Part shown: positions 1-8,819 of the stretch, piece after piece
Position numbering within the stretch: position 1 is the stretch's first letter
Layout of the letters: each line of letters begins with the position of its first letter
Origin: Variovorax paradoxus
GTDB taxonomy: Bacteria; Pseudomonadota; Gammaproteobacteria; Burkholderiales; Burkholderiaceae_C
Length of the DNA: 64,000 nt
NCBI RefSeq assembly: GCF_024734665.1
Contig: NZ_CP102931.1
Span: 3,346,001-3,410,000, forward strand
Direction: 5' to 3'
The notes under the pieces: model-generated
The model's database searches: none
What the model was told of the DNA's origin: nothing
What the model saw: only the letters and a program-made list of their open reading frames with translations
Translations under genes and position numbers: made by a program

Positions 1-588
1 GGCGCCCCGACGATGCCAGGCTTCGGCGACACGCTGCGAGATGCGGACGCCTGGGCGCTGATCGACTTCATGAAAGCCCAGGGCGCCGGTGAGAGCCTGC
101 GCGCGGCCGGGCTGTGGGCGCAGCCCATCGCGCCTCCCGACATGCCGGTGCAATGCAAGGGCAAGCCGTCGCGCAGCCTGAGCAGCTGGCGCGGGCAGCG
201 TTTGCGGATCGTGGCTGCGGGTGCAGGCGTGCCGCCGCTGCTCGACGACCCGCGCCTCGTCACCGTGTTCCTCGCGCCGGATGCCAAGGCAGCCATATCG
301 CAGGCCGGTGACTGCATCGCCGCATCGCCCGCCGCATGGGCCGCCTTCTCGCTGGTCGCCGCGACTTCGCAACTCGCGGGCACGCAGCTGATCGTGGACC
401 GCGACGGCTGGCTGCGCGCGCGCGGCGAACCCGGCAAAGGCGCGTGGAGTGACGACGACCTGCTGTGCCGCACCGAGCAGCCTGCATCGGCGGGCACGCG
501 GCCGTTGGCGCCGGACGGCCTGGGCGCACTCATCGCGCGCATGGACGCCGAACCCGTGCGCTTCGTCAAGGGCGGATTCGTCCACTGA
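1..588 (+). CDS. C-terminal part of a cytochrome c-like protein (5' truncated by window edge)
   Basis: The reading frame is open from base 1, so the gene starts upstream; the first ATG (13) is internal. The motif MPGFGDTL followed by DADAWALIDFMKA resembles the end of a class I cytochrome c domain, where the Met is the sixth haem ligand and the helix after it closes the fold. The haem-binding CXXCH would lie outside the window. The remaining 150 or so residues form a second domain with two Cys (in MPVQCKGKP and AGDCIAAS) and an IVDRDGWLRAR segment that resembles a redoxin-like strand. A periplasmic electron-transfer role is inferred. The cytochrome assignment rests on the short motif and the product name is uncertain. 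Confidence 0.55.
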   Translation, partial: GAPTMPGFGDTLRDADAWALIDFMKAQGAGESLRAAGLWAQPIAPPDMPVQCKGKPSRSLSSWRGQRLRIVAAGAGVPPLLDDPRLVTVFLAPDAKAAISQAGDCIAASPAAWAAFSLVAATSQLAGTQLIVDRDGWLRARGEPGKGAWSDDDLLCRTEQPASAGTRPLAPDGLGALIARMDAEPVRFVKGGFVH

Positions 589-654
589 CGCCCGCAACAG
601 GACTACGATGTTTTCCGGGCCCATCGCCCATCAACCCAGAAGGAGACAGACCCC

Positions 655-861
655 ATGTCCAACCACGTCTACAAATCGCTGGAGCTGACGGGCTCCTCCT
701 CGACCGGCATCGAAGACGCCGTGCAGACCGCCATCGCCAAGGCGCACGAGACGCTGCGCAACATCCAGTGGTTCACCGTGACCGAGACGCGCGGGCACGT
801 GTTGGACGGCAAGGTCGCGCACTGGCAGGTGACGCTGAAGATCGGCTTCACGCTGGAGTGA
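655..861 (+). CDS. Dodecin family flavin-binding protein
   Basis: A 68-residue protein, the usual dodecin length. It matches the family over its whole length: [19 protein letters not shown] at the start, then [16 protein letters not shown] with the conserved Trp that stacks on the flavin, then [17 protein letters not shown] at the end. Dodecins assemble into hollow dodecamers that store or buffer riboflavin, FMN or related flavins in the cytosol. A good ribosome binding site (AAGGAGA) sits about 10 bases before the ATG. It stands alone, in the opposite orientation to the next gene. Flavin storage is of local interest because three FMN-type monooxygenases are encoded about 10 kb away, but nothing shows they are co-regulated. 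Confidence 0.93.
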   Translation: MSNHVYKSLELTGSSSTGIEDAVQTAIAKAHETLRNIQWFTVTETRGHVLDGKVAHWQVTLKIGFTLE

Positions 862-877
862 GCCGGCAGCGTCTACA

Positions 878-1456
878 TCACAGCGCGCACATGCGGCGCG
901 TGATGTCGGCACAGACCTTTGCGTCGCCCGGCATGAACCGATGCAACCAGGCGCGCGCGTCGAGGCTGCTTGCCGCGCGCCGCCAGTTGCTGCTCGTGGC
1001 CGGCAAGATGGTGATGTCCAGGGAGGTCCAATACACGAACAGTTTCAGTTCGTCGAGGCAGTCCTCGGTGCTCTTCAGGTTTTCGAGCAAGGGGCTTCGC
1101 GGCCGCATGTCCCGCGCGCCCCGTCCGGGGTAGGCATAGGCGGTCATCGTTCCTTCGTGCGGGCCCGAAATGGCGAAGAGCGCGTGGGCGCGGGCGATGC
1201 CGCCCAGAACCTGAAGATATTGGCGGGCAATGATGCAGCCCATGCTGAAGCCGACGATGGCAATCGGCGCATCCGGGCCCACGTGCCTGTCGATATAGGC
1301 CTTGAGCTTGCACGCAAGGTCATGAATTCCCTTGCGGCCGTCGGCGGGTTTGAGAGAAGGAACCCAGCAGCGATGGCCGGCCGCCTCGAGCGCTCGCACC
1401 ATGCGCTTGAAGATCCCGCCGTTGTCGAAGATGCCGTGTACGAGTACTACGTCCAT
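878..1456 (-). CDS. Alpha/beta hydrolase (small, lipase-like)
   Basis: A 192-residue protein of the alpha/beta hydrolase fold. It opens with the MDVVLVHGIFDNGG strand-loop, which carries the HG oxyanion-hole motif, and has a nucleophile elbow GFSMG at about residues 69-73. The fold is short but includes helices after the elbow. The late acid/His pair cannot be placed with confidence; a candidate His lies in WLHRFMPGD. No signal peptide is seen, so it is probably cytosolic. It is followed after 4 bases by the next minus-strand position and lies downstream of the phosphatase-like gene (1461-1955), so the two are likely cotranscribed. The substrate is unknown. Confidence 0.8.
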   Translation of the reverse strand: MDVVLVHGIFDNGGIFKRMVRALEAAGHRCWVPSLKPADGRKGIHDLACKLKAYIDRHVGPDAPIAIVGFSMGCIIARQYLQVLGGIARAHALFAISGPHEGTMTAYAYPGRGARDMRPRSPLLENLKSTEDCLDELKLFVYWTSLDITILPATSSNWRRAASSLDARAWLHRFMPGDAKVCADITRRMCAL

Positions 1457-1460
1457 GGGG

Positions 1461-1955
1461 CTAGCGCATGTATCCCAGATCCCGCACGTCGGAGCGAACG
1501 GCCGAGCGGTCCGCCCCCTGCATCGGCAGGCTCACCAGCAGTTCGAGCCGGCGACGCAGCGAGAACAGCATCTGGATGGCGTCGTGCGCGGTCTTCTCCA
1601 GGTCGCCGCCGTCGACTATGTCGGGGTAGGCCCACAGCGCCGCGTCGGGCTGGCCGGGCCATGACGGCTGGCGGGATGCGCTGGCCGCGTCCAGCGTGAT
1701 GACGAAGTCCGCCGGGGCGGCATTGGCGCGCACCAGTTCGTCCCAGCTGCGCGGCGGCCGCTGGGGCACGGGGATGCTGGCACTTTTCAATGCGGCCACG
1801 GCCGCGGGATGGAACTCGCGGGCAATGTGCCCGGGTTGACCGCAGGAAGATACCGAGAACCGCTTGGGGTCCAGGTGCGCGAGGCACGCTTCGGCCAGGA
1901 TGCTGCGCAATGAATTTCGTCGCGAGACGAAGATCACGCCAATACGTTTTTGCAT
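1461..1955 (-). CDS. Low-molecular-weight phosphatase/ArsC-like protein lacking the catalytic Cys
   Basis: A 164-residue protein starting at MQKRIGVIFVSRRNSLRS. The frame stays open far upstream, but this ATG gives the family length and puts the first beta strand at the N-terminus. The P-loop of low-molecular-weight protein tyrosine phosphatases and thioredoxin-type arsenate reductases normally reads C-X5-R-S. Here the Cys is Ser (TCG codon read directly) while the Arg-Ser end is kept, and the second P-loop Cys of ArsC is Leu. A later TLDAASASRQPSWPGQPDA segment matches the region of the general-acid Asp. It may be a non-catalytic binding protein or use different chemistry. The fold assignment is good; activity is doubtful. 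Confidence 0.7.
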   Translation of the reverse strand: MQKRIGVIFVSRRNSLRSILAEACLAHLDPKRFSVSSCGQPGHIAREFHPAAVAALKSASIPVPQRPPRSWDELVRANAAPADFVITLDAASASRQPSWPGQPDAALWAYPDIVDGGDLEKTAHDAIQMLFSLRRRLELLVSLPMQGADRSAVRSDVRDLGYMR

Positions 1956-1991
1956 GGAACCTTGAATATAGCCAAGCGCGCTGACCACGTC

Positions 1992-2005
1992 ATGACTTAG
2001 GTCAA
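1992..2005 (+). promoter_or_regulatory. Possible FNR/ANR-type site upstream of the PatZ-like gene
   Basis: The 14-mer ATGACTTAGGTCAA fits the FNR/ANR half-site pattern TTGAC-N4-GTCAA with one mismatch at the first base. It lies in the 101-bp divergent gap, centred about 58 bases before the start codon at 2057, a reasonable activator distance. The same palindrome could act on the minus-strand genes. This is a single motif judged by eye. Confidence 0.35.
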
Positions 2006-2056
2006 GGCCCTGCGCAACTGCCCCCGAACGGTGCGGAACGGTGCAGACTTGGGGGC

Positions 2057-4759
2057 ATGGACAAGCATTTCCTGACTCCGCTTTTTGCGCCCGCCTCCAT
2101 CGTGGCCTTCGTCGGCCACGCCGACGACCCGGGCGGCCAGCCCCCTGCGGGCCGCACGCTGCGCGAGGCCTTCCGAGCCGACCGCTTCGACGGCACCTTG
2201 CGCTTTCTGGACGTGCGCACCAAGGGCACGCTCGAAGAACTGGCCCAGACCCATGCCGACCTCGCGCTGATCGCGCTGGCGCCGCGCGACGTGGCGGCCG
2301 CCCTTGAAATCGCGGGGCGCATCGGCTGCAAGGCGGCCGTGGTTCTTTCGAGCGGCATCGGCGCCGACGAGGCAGCGCAATGGCGCAAGATCGCGCGCCG
2401 CGAAGGCGTGCACCTGCTGGGGCCGAATTCGCTGGGCTTCCAGCGGCCGCTGCTGCACCTGAATGCCGGCGTGGCCGGGCCGCTGGCCAAGCCGGGGCCG
2501 CTCGCGCTGGTGGCGCAGTCCGGCGCACTCACAGCCTCGATGCTCGATTGGGCGCGCCAGAACGGCGTCGGCTTTTCGAGCGTGGTGTCGCTGGGCCCGC
2601 ACACCTCCGTCGACATTCCGCAGGTGCTCGACTTCCTGGCCAACGACCAGGCCACGCACAGCATCATCGTGTACCTGGAAGGCATTGCCGATGCGCGCCG
2701 CTTCATGAGCGCGCTGCGCTCGGCCTCGCATGCCAAGCCGGTGGTGGTGCTCAAGGCCGGGCGCAAGCCGGCGGGCAACGAGGCTGCGCAGACGCACAGC
2801 GCCGCCATCGTGGGCAGCGACGACGTATTCGACGCCGCGCTGCGCCGCGCGGGCGCGGTGCGGGTTCGCTCCTTCGTCGAGCTGTTTTCGGCCGCCAAGT
2901 GCCTGGCCTCGCGCTACCGGCCGGTGGGCAAGCGCCTGGCCGTGGTCACCAACGGCGGCGGGCCCGGCGTGCTGGCAGCCGACTGGATCAACGAGATCGG
3001 GCTCCACCTCGGCAAGCTTTCCCCACCCGCGCAGAAGCTGCTGCAGCCCGCCCTGCCCCCGCTCGCTTCGCTGGCCGACCTGATCGACCTTTCCGAAGAG
3101 GCCCTGCCCGCGCACTACCGCGCCGCCATCGACGCCGCCTCGGCCGACAGCCAGATCGACGGCGTGCTCGCCATCTTCTCGCCCAAGGCCGGCGCCGACG
3201 CAGCTGCCACGGCGAAGGCGCTGGCCGACATTCCCCGGCCGATGAACAAGCCGCTGCTGGCCTGCTGGATGGGCGACTCCTCGGTCGGCAAGGCGCGCTC
3301 GGTACTGGCCGACGCAACCATTCCGAGCTTTCGCACGCCTGAAGCCGCAGTAGGCGCCTTCGGCAACATCGCAGCCTTCTATCAGAACCAGCAGTTGCTG
3401 CAGCAGACGCCGCCGCCGCTGTCGGCGCTGGCCAAGCCCGACATCGAGGGCGCGCGCCTGATCATCGAAAGCGTGCTGGCCGAGCGGCGCCATGTGCTGA
3501 CGGAGATGGAGTCGAAGTCGCTGCTGTCGTCCTTCCACATTCCGATCACGCGCACCTTGCTCGCGCGCAGCGCCAGCGAGGCCATGATGATCGCAACGCA
3601 GCTGGGCTTTCCGGTGGCGCTGAAGATCGATTCGCCCGACATCGCGCACAAGTCAGACGTGGAAGGCGTGGCGCTCAACGTGCTGAACGGCACCAGCGCG
3701 CGCGACACCTACGTCGAAATGATGGAGCGCGTGGCCCGCCTCGCGCCCGAGGCCCGTATCAACGGCGTGACCGTGCAGAAGATGGTGCGCGCGCGGCGCG
3801 GCCGCGAGATCTACGTGGGCATGGTCACCGACGAGCCCTTTGGCCCCGTCATCGTGTTCGGCGCGGGCGGCACCATGATCGAGCTGCTGAACGACCGCGC
3901 CATGGAGCTGCCGCCGCTCAACCAGTTTCTCGCGCACCGACTCATCGAGCGCTCGCGCGTGGCAGAAACGCTGGGCGAATGGCGCGGCGCCCACGCGGTG
4001 AACATGGAAGCGCTCGAAGACGTACTGCTGCGCGTGTCGGAAATGGTGTGCGAACTGCCCGAGCTGCGCGAGATGGACATCAACCCCATCATCGTGGACG
4101 AGTCGGGCGCCATTTCGGTCGATGCACGCATCGTGGTCGGCAGCACCACGCAAGCAGTGGCGGCCCACGTCAGCAATGCGGTCAACGGCTACCAGCACCT
4201 GGCCATCATGCCGTACCCCGCGCGCTACCGGCGCGAATGGCCGCTGCCCGGTGGCGGCACGTACATCGTGCGGCCGGTGCACCCCAACGACGCGCAGATG
4301 CTGCAGGCGCTGGTGCAGGGCCTTTCGCCCGAAAGCCGCTGGTTCCGCTTTGTCTCGCGCTTCCACGAGCTGCCGCCGTCGATGCTGTCGCGCTTCACGC
4401 TGATCGACTACGACCGCGAGATGGCGCTGGTGGCGGTGGTAATGGAGCGCAGCGTGTCGCCCGACGGCACCGTGCTCGAAAGCGAGCACATCGTGGGCGT
4501 GTCGCGCTACATCACCAACCCCGACCAGACCAGCTGCGAGTTCTCGCTGGTGGTGGCCGACGAATTCAGCGGCAAGGGCATCGGCTCGCGGCTGATGGAA
4601 AGCATCATCGACGTGGCGCGCGACAAGGGCCTGGCCGAGATCGACGGGCTGGTGCTGGCCAACAACCCCGACATGCTGAAGCTGGTGCGCCGGCTGGGCT
4701 TCACTGTGAAGCCCTTCCCCGAGGACCCGGACTTCAAGCTCGTGACCTACATGCTTTAG
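2057..4759 (+). CDS. Bifunctional acyl-CoA ligase (ADP-forming)-like protein / GNAT acetyltransferase (Pat/PatZ family)
   Basis: A 900-residue multidomain protein. Residues 1-130 form a CoA-binding Rossmann domain. Residues 150-450 form the succinyl-CoA-ligase-like region, with THSAAIVGSD near residue 247 at the position of the phospho-His loop of ADP-forming acyl-CoA synthetases. Residues 480-700 form an ATP-grasp domain (FPVALKIDSPDIAHKSDVEG and DINPIIVDESG). Residues 725-890 form a GNAT domain with the acetyl-CoA pyrophosphate loop GKGIGSRLM. This architecture is that of the Pat/PatZ lysine acetyltransferases, which silence acetyl-CoA synthetase and other enzymes. The GNAT half is C-terminal, as in PatZ. 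A GGGGG tract precedes the ATG. A possible FNR-type site upstream suggests oxygen-responsive expression. Confidence 0.88.
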   Translation: MDKHFLTPLFAPASIVAFVGHADDPGGQPPAGRTLREAFRADRFDGTLRFLDVRTKGTLEELAQTHADLALIALAPRDVAAALEIAGRIGCKAAVVLSSGIGADEAAQWRKIARREGVHLLGPNSLGFQRPLLHLNAGVAGPLAKPGPLALVAQSGALTASMLDWARQNGVGFSSVVSLGPHTSVDIPQVLDFLANDQATHSIIVYLEGIADARRFMSALRSASHAKPVVVLKAGRKPAGNEAAQTHSAAIVGSDDVFDAALRRAGAVRVRSFVELFSAAKCLASRYRPVGKRLAVVTNGGGPGVLAADWINEIGLHLGKLSPPAQKLLQPALPPLASLADLIDLSEEALPAHYRAAIDAASADSQIDGVLAIFSPKAGADAAATAKALADIPRPMNKPLLACWMGDSSVGKARSVLADATIPSFRTPEAAVGAFGNIAAFYQNQQLLQQTPPPLSALAKPDIEGARLIIESVLAERRHVLTEMESKSLLSSFHIPITRTLLARSASEAMMIATQLGFPVALKIDSPDIAHKSDVEGVALNVLNGTSARDTYVEMMERVARLAPEARINGVTVQKMVRARRGREIYVGMVTDEPFGPVIVFGAGGTMIELLNDRAMELPPLNQFLAHRLIERSRVAETLGEWRGAHAVNMEALEDVLLRVSEMVCELPELREMDINPIIVDESGAISVDARIVVGSTTQAVAAHVSNAVNGYQHLAIMPYPARYRREWPLPGGGTYIVRPVHPNDAQMLQALVQGLSPESRWFRFVSRFHELPPSMLSRFTLIDYDREMALVAVVMERSVSPDGTVLESEHIVGVSRYITNPDQTSCEFSLVVADEFSGKGIGSRLMESIIDVARDKGLAEIDGLVLANNPDMLKLVRRLGFTVKPFPEDPDFKLVTYML

Positions 4760-4818
4760 GCGCCCAGGGGCGCCCGAGCCAGGCGGAGATAATCGCGCCT
4801 CACTCTCCGATGATCTGA

Positions 4819-5847
4819 ATGTTCCTGCGCTTCCTCGGCCGCTTTGCGGCATCGCTAGTCGTATTGCTGTCTGCGATGTGGGCCTGCATGGCACTTTGGT
4901 ATCAGTTGCCAGGACCGTCCTTCGTGAAGATCGGCGCTGGCGTGCTGTGGGCCGGCTTCGGCCTTGCCGCCATCGCGCTGCTGTGGCGCGGCAAGGCAGC
5001 ACGCGCCCTGCTCTCCTACGTGGTCGGCTTCGCATTGCTGATGGGCTGGTGGAGCACCATCCTGCCCTCGCAGAACCGCGTTTGGGCCGACGACGTGTCG
5101 CGCCAGCTGCACACCCACGTCGACGGCAGCATCGTGACGATGGATAACGTGCGCAACTTCGAGTGGCGCAGCGACACCGACTACACCCAGCGCTGGGAAA
5201 CGCGCAGCTACGACCTCGACCGCCTGCGCTCGGTCGACGTGGCGCTCTCGTACTGGAACGGCCCGGCCATTGCGCACACGCTGGTGTCCTTCGGTTTCGA
5301 CGACGGACAGTTCGTTACCTTCTCCATCGAGATCCGCAAGGAGCGCGGCGAGAGTTTCTCGTCGGTCGGCGGCTTCTTCAAGCAGTTCGAGACCAGCCTC
5401 ATCGCGGCCGACGAGCACGACATCATGCGCGTGCGCACCAACGTGCGCGGCGAAGACGTCTACATGTACCGCGTGCGCCTGCCGCAGCAGGAAATGCGCT
5501 CGCTGTTCATGGCCTACCTCGGCGAAGGCGCGGCGCTGGTGCGCGCGCCGAGCTACTACAACACGCTTACTGCCAACTGCACCACCATCGTGTACGCCCT
5601 GGCCAAGCGCATCGTGCCCGGCCTGCCGATGGACTGGCGGCTGCTGGCCTCTGGCTACCTGCCCGACTACCTCTACGACGTGGGCGGCCTCACGCCCGGC
5701 TACAGCATGGAAGCGCTGCGCACGGCGGGCCGCATCACCGACCGCGCCATTGCCACCGACAAGGCGCCGGGCGCGAACTTCTCGCAGGCGATCCGGCAAG
5801 GCCTGCCGGGCCTCGAGGACTCCAAGGGACCCAAGGCGAAGCAGTGA
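4819..5847 (+). CDS. DUF4105 (Lnb N-terminal-like) membrane protein
   Basis: A 342-residue protein with three hydrophobic segments in the first 80 residues (about 5-25, 35-55 and 62-80), then a large extracytoplasmic domain. That domain holds WNGPAIAHTLVSFGFDDG with a conserved His, and later YNTLTANCTTIVYALAKR, whose Asn-Cys-Thr-Thr is the family hallmark. The Cys/His pair suggests a papain-like hydrolase or amidase fold, although biochemistry for the family is thin. The stop overlaps the start of the next gene by one base (TGATG-type junction at 5845-5849), so the two are translationally coupled. The function is probably in the cell envelope. Confidence 0.82.
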   Translation: MFLRFLGRFAASLVVLLSAMWACMALWYQLPGPSFVKIGAGVLWAGFGLAAIALLWRGKAARALLSYVVGFALLMGWWSTILPSQNRVWADDVSRQLHTHVDGSIVTMDNVRNFEWRSDTDYTQRWETRSYDLDRLRSVDVALSYWNGPAIAHTLVSFGFDDGQFVTFSIEIRKERGESFSSVGGFFKQFETSLIAADEHDIMRVRTNVRGEDVYMYRVRLPQQEMRSLFMAYLGEGAALVRAPSYYNTLTANCTTIVYALAKRIVPGLPMDWRLLASGYLPDYLYDVGGLTPGYSMEALRTAGRITDRAIATDKAPGANFSQAIRQGLPGLEDSKGPKAKQ

Positions 5848-7793
5848 TGCGCATGCGCTTTCTTTGCCTGCCGGCCCTTCTGTGCACCGCCGTGCTGCTG
5901 GCCGGTTGCGCGGGCGTGAAGGTCGGTTCGATCTCGCCGGCCGAATACCTCGCGCAGCGCCGCGGCGACGTGCTCACCACCGGCGAGCTGAGCACCTCCG
6001 CACAGGAAGTGCTGCGCGTGATCGGCTCCGACGCCGATCTGTGCCGCAAGGACGGCCAGGCCTGCCGCAACGCGCTGGCCGACTCGTCGGGCCTCAGCGA
6101 CGAACAGCGCCTGTCCGCGCTGTCGGAAGTGTGGCTGCAGGTGGCGCTGGCCGCGGACAAAGGCGGCACCGCCGCGCAGCCGGACTCGTCGGCCACCACG
6201 GCCATCGAGGCCTGGCTCGAAACCGCACGCCATGCCTACGCCTACCTGTTCTACACCGCCCGCAAGCCGCGCGACCGCGCCTTCGAAGACCGGCAGACCC
6301 AGGTGCGCGACTACTACAACTACGCAGTGCAGCAGGCCATCACCGGCCTCTTCAAGACCTACCGGCGCACCGGTTCGCCATCGGACCCGGCCCCGGAAGT
6401 GCCACAAGTGGGTGCTTGGCACATCGATACTGATGTGTCGGCACTGCGCCTGCCCACCAGCGCGCCGCTGCCGGACGAGCTGATTCCCGCCGCATCGCTC
6501 ACCTTCTCGGGCCTGCGCAACACCTACCGGCGCGACGGCTTCGGCGCGGAGCTGGTGGCGGCAAACGCCAAGCGCACGGATGAGGAGGCAATGTCCGCCC
6601 CAGCCGACGACAAGCGCCCGCCCCGGCCGCCCTACCGCGAAATGCCCTTCCCCGCCGTTACAGCGCTGCTGCTGTTCGACGGCGCCAACCTCGACGAGAT
6701 CCTGAGCACGCATACGCTGCGCATCGCGGCCTACGACCCGTACCGCACCGCCAACGTGCAACTGGCCGGGCAGGAGGTGCCGCTGGCCGCCAATTTCACC
6801 TCCGGCTACGGCCTGTGGCTCGCGCGCTCCGACTTCGCGCTGCAGGCCTTGCGCAGCCTGTTCGGCGGCCGCGACGGGCTCACTCAGCCGCGCATCTACC
6901 TGATGCAGCCCTACGACCCGAACCGCCGCACGGTCATCATGCTGCACGGCCTGGCGAGCAGCCCCGAGGCGTGGATCAACGTGGCCAACGAGGTGCTCGG
7001 CGACGAGACGCTGCGCCGCCGCTACCAGATCTGGCAGGTGTACTACCCCACCAACGCACCGCTGCCGATCAACAACTTCGCCATCCGCGAAGCCGTCACG
7101 CAAACGCTGGCGCACTTCGACCCAACCGGCAAGGCCGAGGCATCGAACAACATCACGCTGATCGGACACAGCATGGGCGGCGTGCTGTCGCGGCTGATGG
7201 TGTCGTCGTCGGAAGACAAGCTCTGGGAGGCACTGCTGGCCAGCTACCCGATGCAGGGCGCACAGCAGCAGCGCATGGAAGAAAAGCTCGCGCCCTACCT
7301 GCGCTTCGAGCCGCTGCCGCAGGTGAGCGACGCGATCTTCATCGCCTCACCGCACCGCGGCACCGACTTTGCCAACAACCGCGTCTCGCGCTGGGTGGCC
7401 AACCTCATCACGCTACCGGTGGCGATGCTGGGGCAGCTGGGCGACATCTCGCGCGAGCTGATCCGCATCGCGCCCAGCACGCAGGGCCAGGAGCCGCTGC
7501 GCATTCCCAACAGCATCGACAACCTGAGCGATCGCGACCCGTTCGTGCGGCTGTCGTCGGGGCTGCCGATGAATCCGCGCGTGCGTTTTCATTCGATCAT
7601 CGGCAACGACACGCCGGGCTTGGCGCAGGCGCTGTCGAGCGACGGCATCGTGCCGTATGCAAGCTCGCACCTGGACGGCGCGGCATCGGAGCTGGTGATT
7701 CCGTCGGCGCACAGCGTGCAGGAGAACCCGCTGGCGATTCTGGAGATACGGCGGATCCTCAGGGAGCAGCTGCGTTCGCAGCCGCCGCGCTGA
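5847..7793 (+). CDS. Outer-membrane or periplasmic lipoprotein with alpha/beta hydrolase (lipase-like) domain
   Basis: The start ATG at 5847 overlaps the previous stop. The frame is open further upstream, but this start gives a clean lipoprotein signal: basic MRMR, a hydrophobic core, and the lipobox LAGC at residues 17-20. The 648-residue protein has a long N-terminal region of unknown fold to about residue 350. A hydrolase domain follows, with the oxyanion motif VIMLHGLASSPEAW, the nucleophile elbow GHSMGG near residue 442, and a late SAHSV that could supply the catalytic His. The Asp residue of the triad is not assigned. Coupling to the DUF4105 gene suggests the two act together on an envelope substrate such as lipid or peptide-linked material; this is inference. 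Confidence 0.82.
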   Translation: MRMRFLCLPALLCTAVLLAGCAGVKVGSISPAEYLAQRRGDVLTTGELSTSAQEVLRVIGSDADLCRKDGQACRNALADSSGLSDEQRLSALSEVWLQVALAADKGGTAAQPDSSATTAIEAWLETARHAYAYLFYTARKPRDRAFEDRQTQVRDYYNYAVQQAITGLFKTYRRTGSPSDPAPEVPQVGAWHIDTDVSALRLPTSAPLPDELIPAASLTFSGLRNTYRRDGFGAELVAANAKRTDEEAMSAPADDKRPPRPPYREMPFPAVTALLLFDGANLDEILSTHTLRIAAYDPYRTANVQLAGQEVPLAANFTSGYGLWLARSDFALQALRSLFGGRDGLTQPRIYLMQPYDPNRRTVIMLHGLASSPEAWINVANEVLGDETLRRRYQIWQVYYPTNAPLPINNFAIREAVTQTLAHFDPTGKAEASNNITLIGHSMGGVLSRLMVSSSEDKLWEALLASYPMQGAQQQRMEEKLAPYLRFEPLPQVSDAIFIASPHRGTDFANNRVSRWVANLITLPVAMLGQLGDISRELIRIAPSTQGQEPLRIPNSIDNLSDRDPFVRLSSGLPMNPRVRFHSIIGNDTPGLAQALSSDGIVPYASSHLDGAASELVIPSAHSVQENPLAILEIRRILREQLRSQPPR

Positions 7794-7801
7794 CCGAGCG
7801 G

Positions 7802-8596
7802 CTATCCCTTCGCGGAGCGCTGCGCCCGTACGCGCTTCAGGAAGTCCTGGAAGAGCGCCTTCTTCTCGGGAAACCGCTCCACTCCCTCCGCGAAGATTGC
7901 CTCCGCGGCGGCCAACTCGCCGAGCCGCATCAGGCACTCGCCCTTTGAGAAGAAAGCAGCTGGCCCGTCGGGATTCACCCGCAGCGACTGCTCGAAGTCG
8001 TTCAGCGCTTCACGGAAATTCCCGAGCTCCATGTGGGTGAATGCCCGGTTGTCGATGGCTTCGAAGAACAGCGGAAACAGCTCCACCGCCGCGTCGTATT
8101 CGGCGATGCCTTCCTGCTTCCTGCCCTGCTCGCAGAGTTCGTTCCCGCGCAGGTAGTGCGCGTTGGCCTCGTGGACGATCTCCTTGCTGTCCTTGCCTGT
8201 TACTTCGAGGTACCGCGGAAAGTCGGTGAGCCTCAGGTACTCGGTAAAGCCGATCAGGTCTTCTTCGGTGGGCGGCCGGTTGCCGATCAGCTCCCAGCCC
8301 TCTTCACCGAAGCTGCCTGCGTCGATGGGGGCGTGCCATATCGACACCTGCGCCTGTTTCAGAGAGTCGGCCGTGGGCTTGGCGTCCATCGGCTTGTAGC
8401 TCAGGCAGTGGGCGGCCGCTGTTCCATCGGGCCACGGGTCGACCTCGAGTATCCAGACGGCTCGCCAGGCGTGTCCGTCGCGTTGGGTCAGCAGGTCGCC
8501 TGGCTTCACCACGAGCCGGCCCTCCACCGGAGAGTCGGGTGTCGAGGTCGAACCACCAAGGCGTGCGGCAAGTCGCTGGATGAATCGGGGCAGCAT
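7802..8596 (-). CDS. Tetratricopeptide repeat protein
   Basis: A 264-residue protein starting at MLPRFIQRLAARLGG. A longer frame exists upstream, but its extra 48 residues have non-protein-like composition. The N-terminal half (about residues 20-140) is an unrecognised domain starting GRLVVKPGDLLTQRDG and containing a VDPWPDGT segment. The C-terminal half holds about three TPR units: from YLRGNELCEQGR, from AIDNRAFTHMELGNFREAL, and from AFFSKGECLMRLGELAAAE. TPRs mediate protein-protein contacts. It converges on the lipoprotein hydrolase gene, with 8 bases between the stop codons. The start lacks a strong ribosome binding site. No signal peptide is seen. The partner is unknown. Confidence 0.8.
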   Translation of the reverse strand: MLPRFIQRLAARLGGSTSTPDSPVEGRLVVKPGDLLTQRDGHAWRAVWILEVDPWPDGTAAAHCLSYKPMDAKPTADSLKQAQVSIWHAPIDAGSFGEEGWELIGNRPPTEEDLIGFTEYLRLTDFPRYLEVTGKDSKEIVHEANAHYLRGNELCEQGRKQEGIAEYDAAVELFPLFFEAIDNRAFTHMELGNFREALNDFEQSLRVNPDGPAAFFSKGECLMRLGELAAAEAIFAEGVERFPEKKALFQDFLKRVRAQRSAKG

Positions 8597-8819
8597 GGTT
8601 TGCGTCGGATATCGGGAAGATGAATGTGCGCGCCACTGTAGCCGCTCGCTGTCTGTCCGTTGACCGGCGCGCACGTCGTGCCCTAACATCCCGCCCGCGG
8701 TGCAAGCCGCGCCCGGGCCCGCGGGAAGGGTTGAACCCACTTGCCTTCATTTGCCGATCCACACGCCTTTTGTGCAGCCGGATTTGCGGGTCATCGGCGT
8801 CTGATGCACGGAGGTTCAC

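Noticed and set aside
1997..3649. Long minus-strand open frame (about 550 codons) antisense to the PatZ-like gene
   Set aside because: It has Arg/His-rich, non-protein-like composition and sits fully inside a well-supported gene; high GC gives long open frames on the opposite strand.
4759..4774. GC-rich hairpin GGCGCCC/GGGCGCC after the PatZ-like gene
   Set aside because: The loop is only two bases and no T-run follows on either strand, so it was not called as a terminator.
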